Notes under the pieces: model-generated | What the model saw: only the letters and a program-made list of their open reading frames with translations | The model's database searches: none | What the model was told of the DNA's origin: nothing | Origin: Chloroflexota bacterium | Lineage (GTDB): Bacteria > Chloroflexota > Anaerolineae > Anaerolineales > Anaerolineaceae | DNA: 37,334 nucleotides | Assembly: GCA_004347695.1 (NCBI GenBank) | Contig: SLTK01000007.1 | Span: forward strand, 1,073,506-1,110,839 | Direction of reading: 5' to 3' | In this document: one piece after another, positions 15,272 to 23,963 of the stretch | Layout of the letters: each line of letters begins with the position of its first letter | Position numbering within the stretch: position 1 is the first letter of the stretch | Program-made: the position numbers and the translations under genes

Positions 15272-15611
15272 GGGGCTGTCTCAAAAGAATAAATTTGTCA
15301 TTTATTCCACCACATATGCGGGATGGGGTGGAACTCATCCCCTACCGGTAGATGCTGTCTTGATGTTGATCGGTTAGTTTTCTGGACGCTTTAAAAATTC
15401 AGGCAACGAATCTGGATTAACCCCTCACCCCCGAAATGAATCTTGAGTGTTTTTGCGCCGCTATGGCGGCGCAAAAACACTCGATTAAGACAAACCCGCC
15501 CCAAGACTGGGGCGGGATGGGTGGGGTTGATAACCTTATGGCAAACAGAAACCAATCAGATCAAGATACAAGAGGCAGGCGTGGAAGCCTGCCCGCTTTT
15601 GGGGTTGCCCC
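15272..15611. repeat. Composite intergenic repeat, copy B
   Basis: The left end GGGGCTGTCTCAAAAG (15272-15287) and a degenerate right end CTTTTGGGGTTGCCCC (15596-15611) are imperfect inverted repeats. Inside, 15275-15351 matches 27012-27088 with 3 mismatches in 77, and 15513-15572 is identical to 1-60. It also holds three hairpins: 15445-15482, CCCGCCCCA/TGGGGCGGG at 15495-15516, and GGCAGGC/GCCTGCC at 15574-15593. It fills the gap between the converging eutL and GH31 genes. No transposase is encoded. The ends resemble those of DDE insertion sequences, so a MITE-like origin is likely. Confidence 0.75.
15445..15482. terminator. Long perfect hairpin, probable bidirectional terminator
   Basis: A 17-bp perfect stem starts GAGTGTTTTTGCGCC and closes over the loop TATG (15462-15465). 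The outer flanks TCTT and AAGA can pair again past a small bulge. It stands between convergent genes (eutL and the minus-strand GH31), where a two-way terminator is expected, although the T and A runs are inside the stem and not after it. It is part of repeat copy B and absent from copy C. Confidence 0.5.
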
Positions 15612-15635
15612 ACACCGCCGCTGCGCGGTCTGGAT

Positions 15636-18227
15636 TCACAGGGTCTTTTTGACCAGGCCAAAATAATCGGCTTCGATCGGGCTGGAGTCGTCGGTTTCCA
15701 GCGGTTCTTGATACCTGGTTATGCGGCGGGTTTGGCGGCGGCACTTGAACCCGGCTAGCCGGTTGGGGTTGAGCAGCAGCACGCGGGAGCCGCCCTGCGG
15801 CAGGGCTATTTTTATCGCCCCCGCGCCGGTGAAGGTTTCGCTGAGCGCAGTCAGGTGGCTGGCAGTCAGTATTAGTTCAGGGTCGGCCAGGCCGGTGACA
15901 TCCCGGCTCAATTCAGCGATGCGCGTGCTGATTCTCCATTTGGTGACCGTATCCATTCGGGCGCGCTTGAGCAGGCGCATGACCCGCACCTGTATTGTGG
16001 GTGCGGGCGCGAGGAGCGAGCCGTTTCCGGCGAGAATCTCCACCGTTGCGCCTTGTTGAGCCGTCGCATCAATGGGTCCAACAGTCAAAGTGCGGCTGGC
16101 AGGGTCATAGGTGGTTGGCAGGTCTGCCTGTTCGCCGTTCAACCGCAAGCGTAGATTCTCCGGCAGGCTCACGCCGCGAAAGAGGATGCGGTAGGAACGG
16201 GTTTGCGGAATGGATTGGGTATCGCCAACAGCCGGGAAGATGCGAATCGACCAGGAAGAATCGCTCCAATTCGATGTGAATTCGGTGCGGCACCCGCCGG
16301 TTTGCAGGTAGTTGAGCGAAACCCCATCGTCTTCATACAGCGTGAACGACCCGTCCGCGCCAGGGAACACGACCACATCCAGGCTGTTTGGGTTGCTGCA
16401 ACCATTTTGAGTGGTCCCGGCCTGCAAGGGAAGAATGGCGCCTGCCCTGGCAAAAAGCGGGATTTCGGCCAGGCTGTAAGGATTGATCTGCCATTGCGGG
16501 CCGCTGAAATGTTCACCGGTGAAAAAGTCAAACCATTCGCCGGGCGGGAACCAGATCGCCTGCCGGGTTTGATTCAGGTCGGGGTCAACCGGTGAGGTAA
16601 CCGGGGCGGCCATGAGCTGGTCGCCAAACAGGTATTGACTGCCTGCCAGATAAGCGCTTTCCTCGTCCGGCCAATCGTAGTACAGCGGGGTGACCGGCGG
16701 CAGCCCTTCCTGCTCGTTGCGGCGCGCCAGGGTGTACAGGTATGGCACCAGCGCGTGGCGGAATTGCATGGCCTGGCGGGTTAGCCGCAAAACCTCCGCG
16801 TCGAAAGCCCAGGGCAGCCGGTCGATAAAGTTGTCCTTGGTGCAGTGCAACCGGAAGATGGGGCTGAGGACGCCAAACTGCACCCAGCGGGTATATAACT
16901 CGCCATCTTCCATGCCGCGCATATGCCCGCCGATATCATGGCTCCACCAACCGTAGGCTGCATTGGCTGCGGTGGTGGTGAAATAAGGCTGATAGGCCAG
17001 CGTCTCCCAGGATATGACCGTATCCCCCGAAAAACCGATCGGGTAGCGGTGGTTGCCGTGACCGCCCCAGCGCGAGAAGATGATCGGCCGTTTCTCGCCA
17101 TCGCGCGACCGGTCAAAAAAGTGGAGGTGATTCAGCCACCAGAGCGGATCCAAATTGGGAAGGGTGGTGTGCTCGCCCTGCTGCCAATCGATCCACCAGA
17201 AATCCACACCCTGCGCTTCGAGCGGGTGCAGCAACTGGTCAAAGTACACCTGTGCAAAAGCCGGGTCAGCGATATCGAAGGGGATGGGCGTTCCTTTTGC
17301 CGGGTCCAGGCCTAAAGCGCGCGCAGCCAGGGGGTAGCGTTCTTCGTGGGGGTGAATGCCCTCAGCCGGATGCAGGTTGAGCGAGGTGATCAAACCGCGA
17401 TTATGCAGCCAGCTCAATAGACCCGGCGGATCGGGGAATAACGCGCGGTTCCAGGTGAAGCCGGTCCATCCGCTGCTGGCATTGCCGGTTTGGGTGATGT
17501 GCCAGTCCATATCGATGATGAAAACCGAAAGCGGAATCTCTTCCTGGCGAAAACGTTCGACCAGTAGTTGAATATCTCCCTGCGTGTATTCCCAGTAGCG
17601 CGACCACCAATTGCCAAGGAAGGCGCGCGGCAGCAGCGGAGGCGTGCCGGCGACGCGCTGAAAATCCTGCAGCGCGGCCTTATAATCCTGGCCGGAGACC
17701 AGCAGGTAAATGTCGCGGTAACCGGTTCGGACCGGGCGTTCCTCCAGCCAGCCGTCCGGGGTGAATACCAGGCTCGGCGTGTCATCCAATTGCACCCAGC
17801 CGGCGCGAGAGATCAGACCCGGTTGCAGGGCGACCGGCCCATTAGTTTCATCCAGGGTGCGGGCAGTGCCGGGCAAGCGCTGCGGATTGGGATCGTCGAG
17901 GTGGATGTCGGCGCCGGTTTCTTTGATGAGCACCTGCAGGGTGTGGCGGGTAAGCCCTTTGAGGGAATCATGGTATGTGAGTTGAAAGACCTCGGTTTCA
18001 ATCGTCAGGTCATGATCCGTGCGCTGGATGTCGGCCCTGGGCAAGGGTTGGCGTCGATACCAAAAAACCTGCGAAGGCCGGTCTTCGAACTGACCGGTAG
18101 GGCTGGTCTCGATGCGAATCAGCCGCGGGGTGAGCAAGGTGAATCGCACGGTAGGGAATAAGAAGATAGCGCCAGGGTCAGCCTGAGCAGATTTTGCCGA
18201 AGGGGAAAAGAATCCCGAAGATGCCAT
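15636..18227 (-). CDS. Glycoside hydrolase family 31 protein (alpha-glucosidase-like)
   Basis: This protein has 863 residues from the ATG at 18227, chosen because GGAG lies 6 nt upstream; ATGs at 18239 and 18254 are alternatives. The order is an N-terminal beta-sandwich (to about 190), a (beta/alpha)8 barrel with WWSRYWEYT and FIIDMDWH, the nucleophile Asp347 in WWIDWQQG, the acid/base Asp402 in GFSGDT, then beta domains and an unusual C-terminal extension of about 130 residues. The WIDWQQG form places it away from classical alpha-xylosidases (which have KTDFGE-like motifs), so specificity is open. No signal peptide is seen, so it is cytoplasmic. It is divergent from the ROK regulator, which probably controls it. 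Confidence 0.93.
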   Translation of the reverse strand: MASSGFFSPSAKSAQADPGAIFLFPTVRFTLLTPRLIRIETSPTGQFEDRPSQVFWYRRQPLPRADIQRTDHDLTIETEVFQLTYHDSLKGLTRHTLQVLIKETGADIHLDDPNPQRLPGTARTLDETNGPVALQPGLISRAGWVQLDDTPSLVFTPDGWLEERPVRTGYRDIYLLVSGQDYKAALQDFQRVAGTPPLLPRAFLGNWWSRYWEYTQGDIQLLVERFRQEEIPLSVFIIDMDWHITQTGNASSGWTGFTWNRALFPDPPGLLSWLHNRGLITSLNLHPAEGIHPHEERYPLAARALGLDPAKGTPIPFDIADPAFAQVYFDQLLHPLEAQGVDFWWIDWQQGEHTTLPNLDPLWWLNHLHFFDRSRDGEKRPIIFSRWGGHGNHRYPIGFSGDTVISWETLAYQPYFTTTAANAAYGWWSHDIGGHMRGMEDGELYTRWVQFGVLSPIFRLHCTKDNFIDRLPWAFDAEVLRLTRQAMQFRHALVPYLYTLARRNEQEGLPPVTPLYYDWPDEESAYLAGSQYLFGDQLMAAPVTSPVDPDLNQTRQAIWFPPGEWFDFFTGEHFSGPQWQINPYSLAEIPLFARAGAILPLQAGTTQNGCSNPNSLDVVVFPGADGSFTLYEDDGVSLNYLQTGGCRTEFTSNWSDSSWSIRIFPAVGDTQSIPQTRSYRILFRGVSLPENLRLRLNGEQADLPTTYDPASRTLTVGPIDATAQQGATVEILAGNGSLLAPAPTIQVRVMRLLKRARMDTVTKWRISTRIAELSRDVTGLADPELILTASHLTALSETFTGAGAIKIALPQGGSRVLLLNPNRLAGFKCRRQTRRITRYQEPLETDDSSPIEADYFGLVKKTL

Positions 18228-18247
18228 GATTTGCTCCATAAAAGGTA

Positions 18248-18279
18248 TTGACATTTACCAAACCGTCTCTATAATTATA
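18248..18279 (+). promoter_or_regulatory. Sigma70 promoter of the ROK gene, with a symmetric -10 shared with the divergent GH31
   Basis: TTGACA (18248-18253) and TATAAT (18270-18275) are 16 nt apart, both perfect consensus boxes, about 40 nt before the ROK ATG. The sequence TATAATTATA (18270-18279) equals its own reverse complement, so it offers a -10 box to the minus strand too. No good minus-strand -35 is visible. Confidence 0.7.
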
Positions 18280-18285
18280 AACATA

Positions 18286-18307
18286 GTTCATTCAATAAAC
18301 GAAGTAA
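18286..18307. promoter_or_regulatory. Candidate ROK operator, site 1
   Basis: A 22-nt segment beginning GTTCATTCAATAAAC matches 19 of 22 positions with 19536-19557, upstream of the sugar-binding-protein gene. Here it lies just downstream of the predicted transcription start and before the ROK start codon, a normal place for autorepression. Shared sequence in front of both units suggests the binding site of the ROK repressor. Confidence 0.5.
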
Positions 18308-18314
18308 ATCCCCT

Positions 18315-19517
18315 ATGAGTTCCATACTGCTTGGCAACCGAGATCTGATCCGGAGCATCAACCGCTCCATCCTCCTGAATGCTATCAAAACTCAGGGGGA
18401 GGTTTCGCGCGCCGCCCTGGCTCACCTGACCGGCCTCAGCCCGGCAACCGTCACCGCCATCACCGGCCAACTTATTAAAGAAGGGTTGGTATTCGAAAAG
18501 GCTACGGGGGATTCCACCGGCGGCCGGCCGCCAATTATGCTCGCGCTCAACCCGCGCGGCGGTTTCGTGATCGGAATCAAGCTGATGGAAGGGCATGCGA
18601 TCGGTGCGTTGACGGACTTGAATGCGGCCATTCTGGCCAAAGATACCATCGACCTGGCAGACAAACAAGTGGAAACCAGCGTCGAAATGCTTAGTATACT
18701 GGTAAATCGCCTGGTCCAGAGCAGCGGTGTCCGTAAAAAACAACTTCTGGGGGTTGGGATTGGCCTGGCAGGGGTGGTCGATTTTACGCATGGGATCGTG
18801 CGGCAGAATCCGTTTTTTGGTTGGCGAAACATCCCGCTGGGCGATCTGCTGGAAACCCGGTTGCGGGTGCCTGTTTTCATCGATAACGACGTCAACACGC
18901 TTACGCTCAGCGAAAAATGGATCAACCGCAGCCAGCCTGAAGATAATTTCATCGTTATAACGGTCGGGCGCGGCATCGGCATGGGCATCATCATCAACGG
19001 GCAAATCTACCGCGGTAAAGCCGGCGGCGCAGGCGAGTTAGGGCACATGGTCGTCGATGCCAACGGCCCGCTATGCGATTGCGGCAGGCACGGCTGCCTG
19101 GAAAGCCTGGTCAGTGATCGTGCCCTGGTTGCGCAGGCGCGCCAGGTAATCAGCGCGGATATTGCCGATTTGGATGAGGTGATCCGACTGGCAACCGCGG
19201 GGCAGACAGAAGCGGTTGGCGTGCTATCCCGCGCCGGAGTGTTACTCGGAAGGCAGATTGCCAACCTGGTAAACGTGTTCGACCCAAAACTGATCATTAT
19301 CAGCGGCGAAGGAACTCGCATGGGCGAGACGTTCTTCGCCGCAGTTCGAACCGCTTTTCACGACAGTGTTATGACTGGTCTGGCAGAGGATACCGAGATC
19401 CGGGTCAATTCCTGGGGAGACGATATATGGGCATTAGGAGCAGCCAGCCTGGTGATTGCGGAGATTTTTAAATCACCCATTCAAAAGGAGGAAAGATTGG
19501 ATCAAGCCAGAAAGTGA
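18315..19517 (+). CDS. ROK-family transcriptional regulator (NagC/XylR-like)
   Basis: This 400-residue protein joins an N-terminal winged helix-turn-helix (about 14-62, with SRAALAHLTGLSPATVTAIT) to a ROK sugar-kinase-like domain. Visible ROK motifs are GVGIGLAGVVD, FIDNDVN (Asn191, Asp192), GELGHMVV (Glu241, His244) and the zinc site CDCGRHGC (Cys254, Cys256, Cys261). Proteins of this type bind a sugar or sugar phosphate and release DNA. It is divergent from one GH31 gene and is followed by the importer and glycosidase genes, so the inducer is probably an alpha-gluco-oligosaccharide product. Two matching operator-like sites lie at 18286 and 19536. Confidence 0.95.
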   Translation: MSSILLGNRDLIRSINRSILLNAIKTQGEVSRAALAHLTGLSPATVTAITGQLIKEGLVFEKATGDSTGGRPPIMLALNPRGGFVIGIKLMEGHAIGALTDLNAAILAKDTIDLADKQVETSVEMLSILVNRLVQSSGVRKKQLLGVGIGLAGVVDFTHGIVRQNPFFGWRNIPLGDLLETRLRVPVFIDNDVNTLTLSEKWINRSQPEDNFIVITVGRGIGMGIIINGQIYRGKAGGAGELGHMVVDANGPLCDCGRHGCLESLVSDRALVAQARQVISADIADLDEVIRLATAGQTEAVGVLSRAGVLLGRQIANLVNVFDPKLIIISGEGTRMGETFFAAVRTAFHDSVMTGLAEDTEIRVNSWGDDIWALGAASLVIAEIFKSPIQKEERLDQARK

Positions 19518-19535
19518 TTTTTTTAAGGAAAGTTT

Positions 19536-19557
19536 GTTCGTTCAATATACAAAGTAA
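19536..19557. promoter_or_regulatory. Candidate ROK operator, site 2
   Basis: The segment beginning GTTCGTTCAATATAC repeats the 18286 motif with 3 mismatches in 22. It includes one arm of the inverted repeat TTCGTT-N13-AACGAA (19538-19562). It lies 57 nt upstream of the binding-protein ATG, inside the only gap between the regulator and the transporter genes. Confidence 0.5.
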
Positions 19558-19613
19558 CGAATTAACCTGTGACCCACAGGAATCCCCCCAACCAACAACC
19601 TAAGGAGTAAAAG

Positions 19614-20960
19614 ATGAAAGCGCGTTTGCCATTTTTTGTGCTGTCTGTCTTGATCGTGATGAGTATGCTATTGAGCGCATGCGCTCAGGCAACTCCGACC
19701 ACTGCTCCGGCAGCGGCAGAGCCGGCCGCAGCAGATACCGCTGCGCCAGCTCAGCCCGAGGCGCCTGCTGCGCCCGCGGCCGAACAGACCACGATCAAAG
19801 TGATGTCCTTCTTCGCTTATGACAATCCGGAAGTTGAAGCCGCGGTTGTGAAGGCGTTTGAAGAAAAGAATCCGGATATCAAAGTCGAATTCGAGTCCGT
19901 CCCGATGAGCGATATTTTCCTGAAATACAAGACCCTGATTGCGGGCGATGTGGCTCCGGACGTAATGGCGATGAACTTCGACAACGCCTATGTTTTTGCC
20001 TCCATGGGCGCCCTGGAACCACTGGATGAGTGGATCACCAAATCCGGCTACGATACGAGCATCATCTTCAAGAGCACACTGGATATGTTCAAAGTGGACG
20101 GCGTACAGTTCTCCATGCCCGCCACCTTCTCGGATGTGGTGCTGTTCTACAATAAAGACCTGTTCGATGCCGCCGGCCTGGAATACCCCCAGCGCGATTG
20201 GACGCAGGAAGATCTGGTAGCGGCTGCTAAAGCACTCACCGCCGACACTGATGGCGACGGAAAAGTTGATCAATGGGGTTACACCTTCCCCTGGTGGCCC
20301 GTGGTTCTCGAAATGTACAATGCTACCATCTGGAGCGAGGACGGAACGACCTGCACTTTGAATTCGCCTGAAGGCGTTAAGGCCATTCAAAGCATCGTGG
20401 ACGCCCGCTATGAGGGCAAGTTCTCCCCGACAGCCGATCAATTGGCCGAACAGGGCGACTGGGATATGTTCATCGCCGGAAGACTGGCAATGTTCCCCAC
20501 CGGTCCCTGGGCTGTGCAGCCTTTCAATGACAAGATCACCGGCTTCACCTATGATATTGCCCACATGCCGGCTGGCGACGTACAGGCCACCCACGTCTAT
20601 GCCAATTCCTACGCGATGGCTGCGGCTTCCAAGAACAAGGAAGCTGCCTGGAAGTTCATTGCCTTTGCCACCGGACCTGAAGGAACCAAGATTCGCCAGG
20701 ACGGCAAGTATGAGATTTCGCCGGTAAAAGAAATTGCAGAGAAATACTACCTGGCCGCCCTTGCCGGCGCAAATCCGGAAAGCGCGATCGTCTTCATGGA
20801 AGTACAGGATTATGCTGTACCCCAGCCGGTCCACGCAAATTGGAGCCAGATTCACGACTCGATTTACCCTGAGCTGGACCTGGCACTAACCCAGGCCAAG
20901 ACCGTTCAACAGGCGCTGGATGATGCCTGCGTTGGCGTGAACGCAGCGCTAAACCAGTAA
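19614..20960 (+). CDS. Carbohydrate ABC transporter solute-binding lipoprotein (CUT1 family)
   Basis: This 448-residue SBP_bac_1 protein has AAGGAG before the ATG. A lipoprotein signal ends LLSAC (Cys23), followed by a long Ala/Pro/Thr linker to about residue 58. The mature domain opens TTIKVMSFFAYDNPEVEAAVVKAFEEKNPDIKV and has family hallmarks LIAGDVAPDVMAM, FYNKDLFDAAGLEYP and GRLAMFPTGPWAVQPF. Tryptophans (GYTFPWWPVV) may stack on a sugar ligand. Together with GH15 and GH31 enzymes, the likely ligands are malto- or isomalto-oligosaccharides. A perfect 17-bp stem-loop follows the stop codon. Confidence 0.95.
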   Translation: MKARLPFFVLSVLIVMSMLLSACAQATPTTAPAAAEPAAADTAAPAQPEAPAAPAAEQTTIKVMSFFAYDNPEVEAAVVKAFEEKNPDIKVEFESVPMSDIFLKYKTLIAGDVAPDVMAMNFDNAYVFASMGALEPLDEWITKSGYDTSIIFKSTLDMFKVDGVQFSMPATFSDVVLFYNKDLFDAAGLEYPQRDWTQEDLVAAAKALTADTDGDGKVDQWGYTFPWWPVVLEMYNATIWSEDGTTCTLNSPEGVKAIQSIVDARYEGKFSPTADQLAEQGDWDMFIAGRLAMFPTGPWAVQPFNDKITGFTYDIAHMPAGDVQATHVYANSYAMAAASKNKEAAWKFIAFATGPEGTKIRQDGKYEISPVKEIAEKYYLAALAGANPESAIVFMEVQDYAVPQPVHANWSQIHDSIYPELDLALTQAKTVQQALDDACVGVNAALNQ

Positions 20961-20977
20961 CCATCCTCAATTGTATA

Positions 20978-21014
20978 AAAAGGGATGAGAATTACAATAA
21001 TTCTCATCCCTTTT
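20978..21014 (+). terminator. Stem-loop attenuator between the sugar-binding protein and permease genes
   Basis: A perfect 17-bp stem (AAAAGGGATGAGAATTA with its complement, loop CAA) starts 17 nt after the stop codon and ends in TTTT. It should stop part of the transcripts or protect the upstream mRNA, giving more binding protein than permease. The permease ribosome binding site follows directly. Confidence 0.8.
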
Positions 21015-21028
21015 CGTAGAGGTAATCG

Positions 21029-21952
21029 ATGGCCGTAGAAGCAATCCCACAAACCAAAAAGAAGATCACTTTTGCCAAAAAGCAACGCATTCAGGAAGCC
21101 ATTTGGGGCTACCTTTTCATTACTCCGAACTTTTTGGTTATTCTATTTTTTACGTTTATTCCAGTATTTTTTGCGCTCTATATGAGTTTGACCGATTGGA
21201 ATATATTGAGCGACCCGAATTTCATTGGTCTGGAAAATTATGAAAAAATATTTTCTGATCCGCTGGCAAAAGAAACTTTCTTAAATACGTTTTACTTTGC
21301 GGTGGTCAGCGTCCCAATCAATGTGTTTTTAACCCTGCTGCTCGCCGTGTTACTCAATCAAAAAATCAAAGGGATCACCTTTTTTCGGACAGCCTACTAC
21401 CTGCCCGTCATTTCGGCTTCAGTGGCGGTAAGTTTAATGTTCATGTGGATATTAGCCAACAATGGTTTATTGAATCAGATCCTGGGCGGTATGGGGATCG
21501 AGCCGGTACGCTGGCTGACCGACCCGAAAATTGCATTGAACTCGGTCATTGGAGTGACCATCTGGAAGGGGCTGGGCCTGAATATGATCATTTTCCTGGC
21601 AGCCTTACAGGATATTCCCAAGGAACTGCTCGAGGCGGCAGCTATCGACGGCGCCAATGCCGTCCAGAAATTTTTCAAGATCACAATTCCCTTATTGTCA
21701 CCCGTGATTTTCTTTGTCACCATTACCGGCGTGATCGGATCATTCCAGAGCTTCGATTTGGTCTATAACATGACGAGGGGCGGCCCGGGGCACTCCACAA
21801 CCGTCATCGGTTTTTACATCTGGCGGCAGGCTTTTGATTATTTACACATGGGATATGGGGCCGCTCTGGCGTTCATTGTGTTTGCGGCAATTTTGGTCTT
21901 GACCATCCTTCAATGGGTGTTGCGCAAGTTCTGGGTGTACTCCGAGGAATAA
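21029..21952 (+). CDS. Sugar ABC transporter permease (MalF/UgpA-like)
   Basis: This 307-residue CUT1 permease has a short basic cytoplasmic N-terminus and six helices starting with WGYLFITPNFLVILFFTFIP. The EAA loop EAAAIDGANAVQKFFKITIPLL lies at about 205-226. GAGGT precedes the ATG. It is one half of the membrane channel; the partner begins 3 nt after its stop codon. Downstream of the attenuator at 20978, it should be made at lower levels than the binding protein. Confidence 0.95.
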   Translation: MAVEAIPQTKKKITFAKKQRIQEAIWGYLFITPNFLVILFFTFIPVFFALYMSLTDWNILSDPNFIGLENYEKIFSDPLAKETFLNTFYFAVVSVPINVFLTLLLAVLLNQKIKGITFFRTAYYLPVISASVAVSLMFMWILANNGLLNQILGGMGIEPVRWLTDPKIALNSVIGVTIWKGLGLNMIIFLAALQDIPKELLEAAAIDGANAVQKFFKITIPLLSPVIFFVTITGVIGSFQSFDLVYNMTRGGPGHSTTVIGFYIWRQAFDYLHMGYGAALAFIVFAAILVLTILQWVLRKFWVYSEE

Positions 21953-21955
21953 ACA

Positions 21956-22813
21956 ATGTCCAATAAGAATAATCCCTCGAATTCCGATTCCGTGCTGGCG
22001 AAAAGCGTCCAGGCCATCGCAGTCACCTTGCTGGTGTTTGGCGCAATCACCATGATCGTTCCTTTCATTTGGAGCGTGATCACATCGCTCAAGAGCGCGG
22101 AAAATATCTTTTCGCACTCCGCTTTCTGGATTCAATTTCCGCCGGATTTTTCAGCTTATAAGCAAATTTGGGAACGAATCCCGTTGCTGCTTTATGCCGG
22201 AAACACGCTAAAAGTGGCGCTCATTGTTACTGTCGGGCAACTGGCAACTTCGTCCCTGGCCGGTTATGCTTTTGCGCGATTGAAATTCCCGGGCAGGGAC
22301 AAGTTATTCTTCGTTTATATTGCCACCATGATGATTCCAGGGATGGTTCTGTTGATCCCCAATTTCGTCGTGATGAGAAATTTGGGCGCCATTAACACTC
22401 ACTGGGCGCTGATTCTTTCGGCAGTTGGCAGCGCTTTTGGCACTTTCTTGATGCGGCAGTTCTTCCTTTCATTTCCATCCGAACTGGAAGATGCAGCCAA
22501 GCTGGATGGCTGTAATCCGTTCATGTTCTACTGGCATATTCTATTGCCAAATTCCAAGCCCATTCTGACTACGCTGGGATTGATGGCGTTTCAAAATATT
22601 TGGAATGATTTTCAATGGCCGCTCATCGTGCTTAACGATGAATCCAAACGAACGCTCCAACTCGGCCTATCCTACCTGATGAGTGAATACTACACCGATT
22701 GGACGCTCCTGATGGCCGGCGCGATTATCACATTGCTGCCGATCATTCTGCTTTTCTTCGCGGTTCAAAAATATTTCGTGCAAAGTTTTAAATTTACCGG
22801 CCTGAAAGGATAA
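21956..22813 (+). CDS. Sugar ABC transporter permease (MalG/UgpE-like)
   Basis: This 285-residue CUT1 permease has six helices, an N-terminal block VPFIWSVITSLKSAENIF typical of MalG-like proteins and the EAA loop EDAAKLDGCNPFMFYWHILLP (about 177-197). It is tightly packed behind the MalF-like gene. No ATPase gene follows; the next genes encode glycosidases. In this importer class a shared MsmX/UgpC-type ATPase encoded elsewhere normally completes the complex. Confidence 0.95.
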   Translation: MSNKNNPSNSDSVLAKSVQAIAVTLLVFGAITMIVPFIWSVITSLKSAENIFSHSAFWIQFPPDFSAYKQIWERIPLLLYAGNTLKVALIVTVGQLATSSLAGYAFARLKFPGRDKLFFVYIATMMIPGMVLLIPNFVVMRNLGAINTHWALILSAVGSAFGTFLMRQFFLSFPSELEDAAKLDGCNPFMFYWHILLPNSKPILTTLGLMAFQNIWNDFQWPLIVLNDESKRTLQLGLSYLMSEYYTDWTLLMAGAIITLLPIILLFFAVQKYFVQSFKFTGLKG

Positions 22814-22820
22814 TTCGACT

Positions 22821-23963
22821 GTGGGTTCACTTTATAGCAATAGCCTTCGCATTATTAAAGAAGGTCAATCGGAAACCGGGGCGTATATTGCCAGCCCAAA
22901 TTTCCCTACCTACCATTATTGTTGGCTGCGTGACGGGAGTTTCATCGCCCATGCCATGGATACGGCTGGCGAATTTTCCAGTTCGGAAGCATTTTTCCGG
23001 TGGGTCGGCCGCACGATACAAAAATATGGTGCGAAAGTCGAAAACGTGCGCAACCATCTGGAAACGGGTCGACCGGTTGGCAAAGATGATGTATTGCACA
23101 CGCGGTACACGCTGGACGGAAACGAAGTCACCGTAGATAACGGCTGGGGAAACTTCCAGATCGATGGGTACGGAACCTGGTTGTGGGCGCTGGCGGAACA
23201 TGTACGGCTGAGCGGCAACTCAAACTTATTGAAAGAGTTGTGCGAACCCATTCAGATCACGCTGCGCTACCTCGAACTGGTCTGGAAACTGCCCAACTAT
23301 GACTGCTGGGAAGAGTATCCTGAATATTTACACCCCTATTCGCTGGCAACTGCCTTTGCCGGCTTTGATTCGATCGCGTCGCTGGTACGAACCGGGCAGA
23401 TGGGTACTGGTCCGGTAACCGCAGAAGAACTGGCCGGGCAGGTCAAAGATTTTATTATGAAATATGCCGTGTATCAGGGCCGGGTGGTGAAACATGTATG
23501 GCCGGCGCGAGCGCGCGAACTTCCCAAGCCCATCTTTCAGAGCGGCGTAGATGCCAGCCTGATTGGCGTTGCGGTACCATACAATGTCCTGCCGCTGGAT
23601 GATCCGCTGATGCAAGCCACGATACAGGCCATCGAAACACACCTGCACCGGCCAGAGGGCGGAGTTTACCGCTACAAGGCGGATGTTTACTACGGCGGCG
23701 GCGAATGGCTGCTGCTAACCGCCTGGTTGGGCTGGTATTACGCCGCTACCGGAAAAATCGAGCAAGCCGAATCCTTGCGCGCCTGGATCGAATCCCAGGC
23801 GGATGGCGATGGGCACCTGGCCGAACAGGTATCCGGTCACACGCTGGCGCCGGAACACCTTGAACCCTGGCAAAATAAATGGGGGCCGGTAGCCAGTCCG
23901 TTGCTCTGGTCACATGCCATGTACATCATCCTCGTTAATGCGATTCAGGATCACCAATCATAA
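22821..23963 (+). CDS. GH15 glucoamylase-like glycoside hydrolase
   Basis: This 380-residue protein starts at GTG, 7 nt after the permease stop, with AAAGGA upstream. It is an (alpha/alpha)6-barrel enzyme: YHYCWLRDGSF (31-41) is the GH15 substrate-binding block, NFQIDGYGTWLWAL (111-124) the next, CWEEYPEYLHPYS (162-174) holds the acid Glu164/165, and HLAEQ (332-336) the base Glu335. Family members release glucose from the non-reducing ends of alpha-glucans or hydrolyse trehalose or dextran-type sugars. No secretion signal or starch-binding module is present, and it is shorter than fungal glucoamylases, so it should act on imported oligosaccharides in the cytoplasm. Confidence 0.9.
   Translation: MGSLYSNSLRIIKEGQSETGAYIASPNFPTYHYCWLRDGSFIAHAMDTAGEFSSSEAFFRWVGRTIQKYGAKVENVRNHLETGRPVGKDDVLHTRYTLDGNEVTVDNGWGNFQIDGYGTWLWALAEHVRLSGNSNLLKELCEPIQITLRYLELVWKLPNYDCWEEYPEYLHPYSLATAFAGFDSIASLVRTGQMGTGPVTAEELAGQVKDFIMKYAVYQGRVVKHVWPARARELPKPIFQSGVDASLIGVAVPYNVLPLDDPLMQATIQAIETHLHRPEGGVYRYKADVYYGGGEWLLLTAWLGWYYAATGKIEQAESLRAWIESQADGDGHLAEQVSGHTLAPEHLEPWQNKWGPVASPLLWSHAMYIILVNAIQDHQS

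Noticed and set aside
19668..20855. 395-codon minus-strand frame
   Set aside because: Antisense to the CUT1 binding protein, with no domain, ribosome site or promoter of its own.
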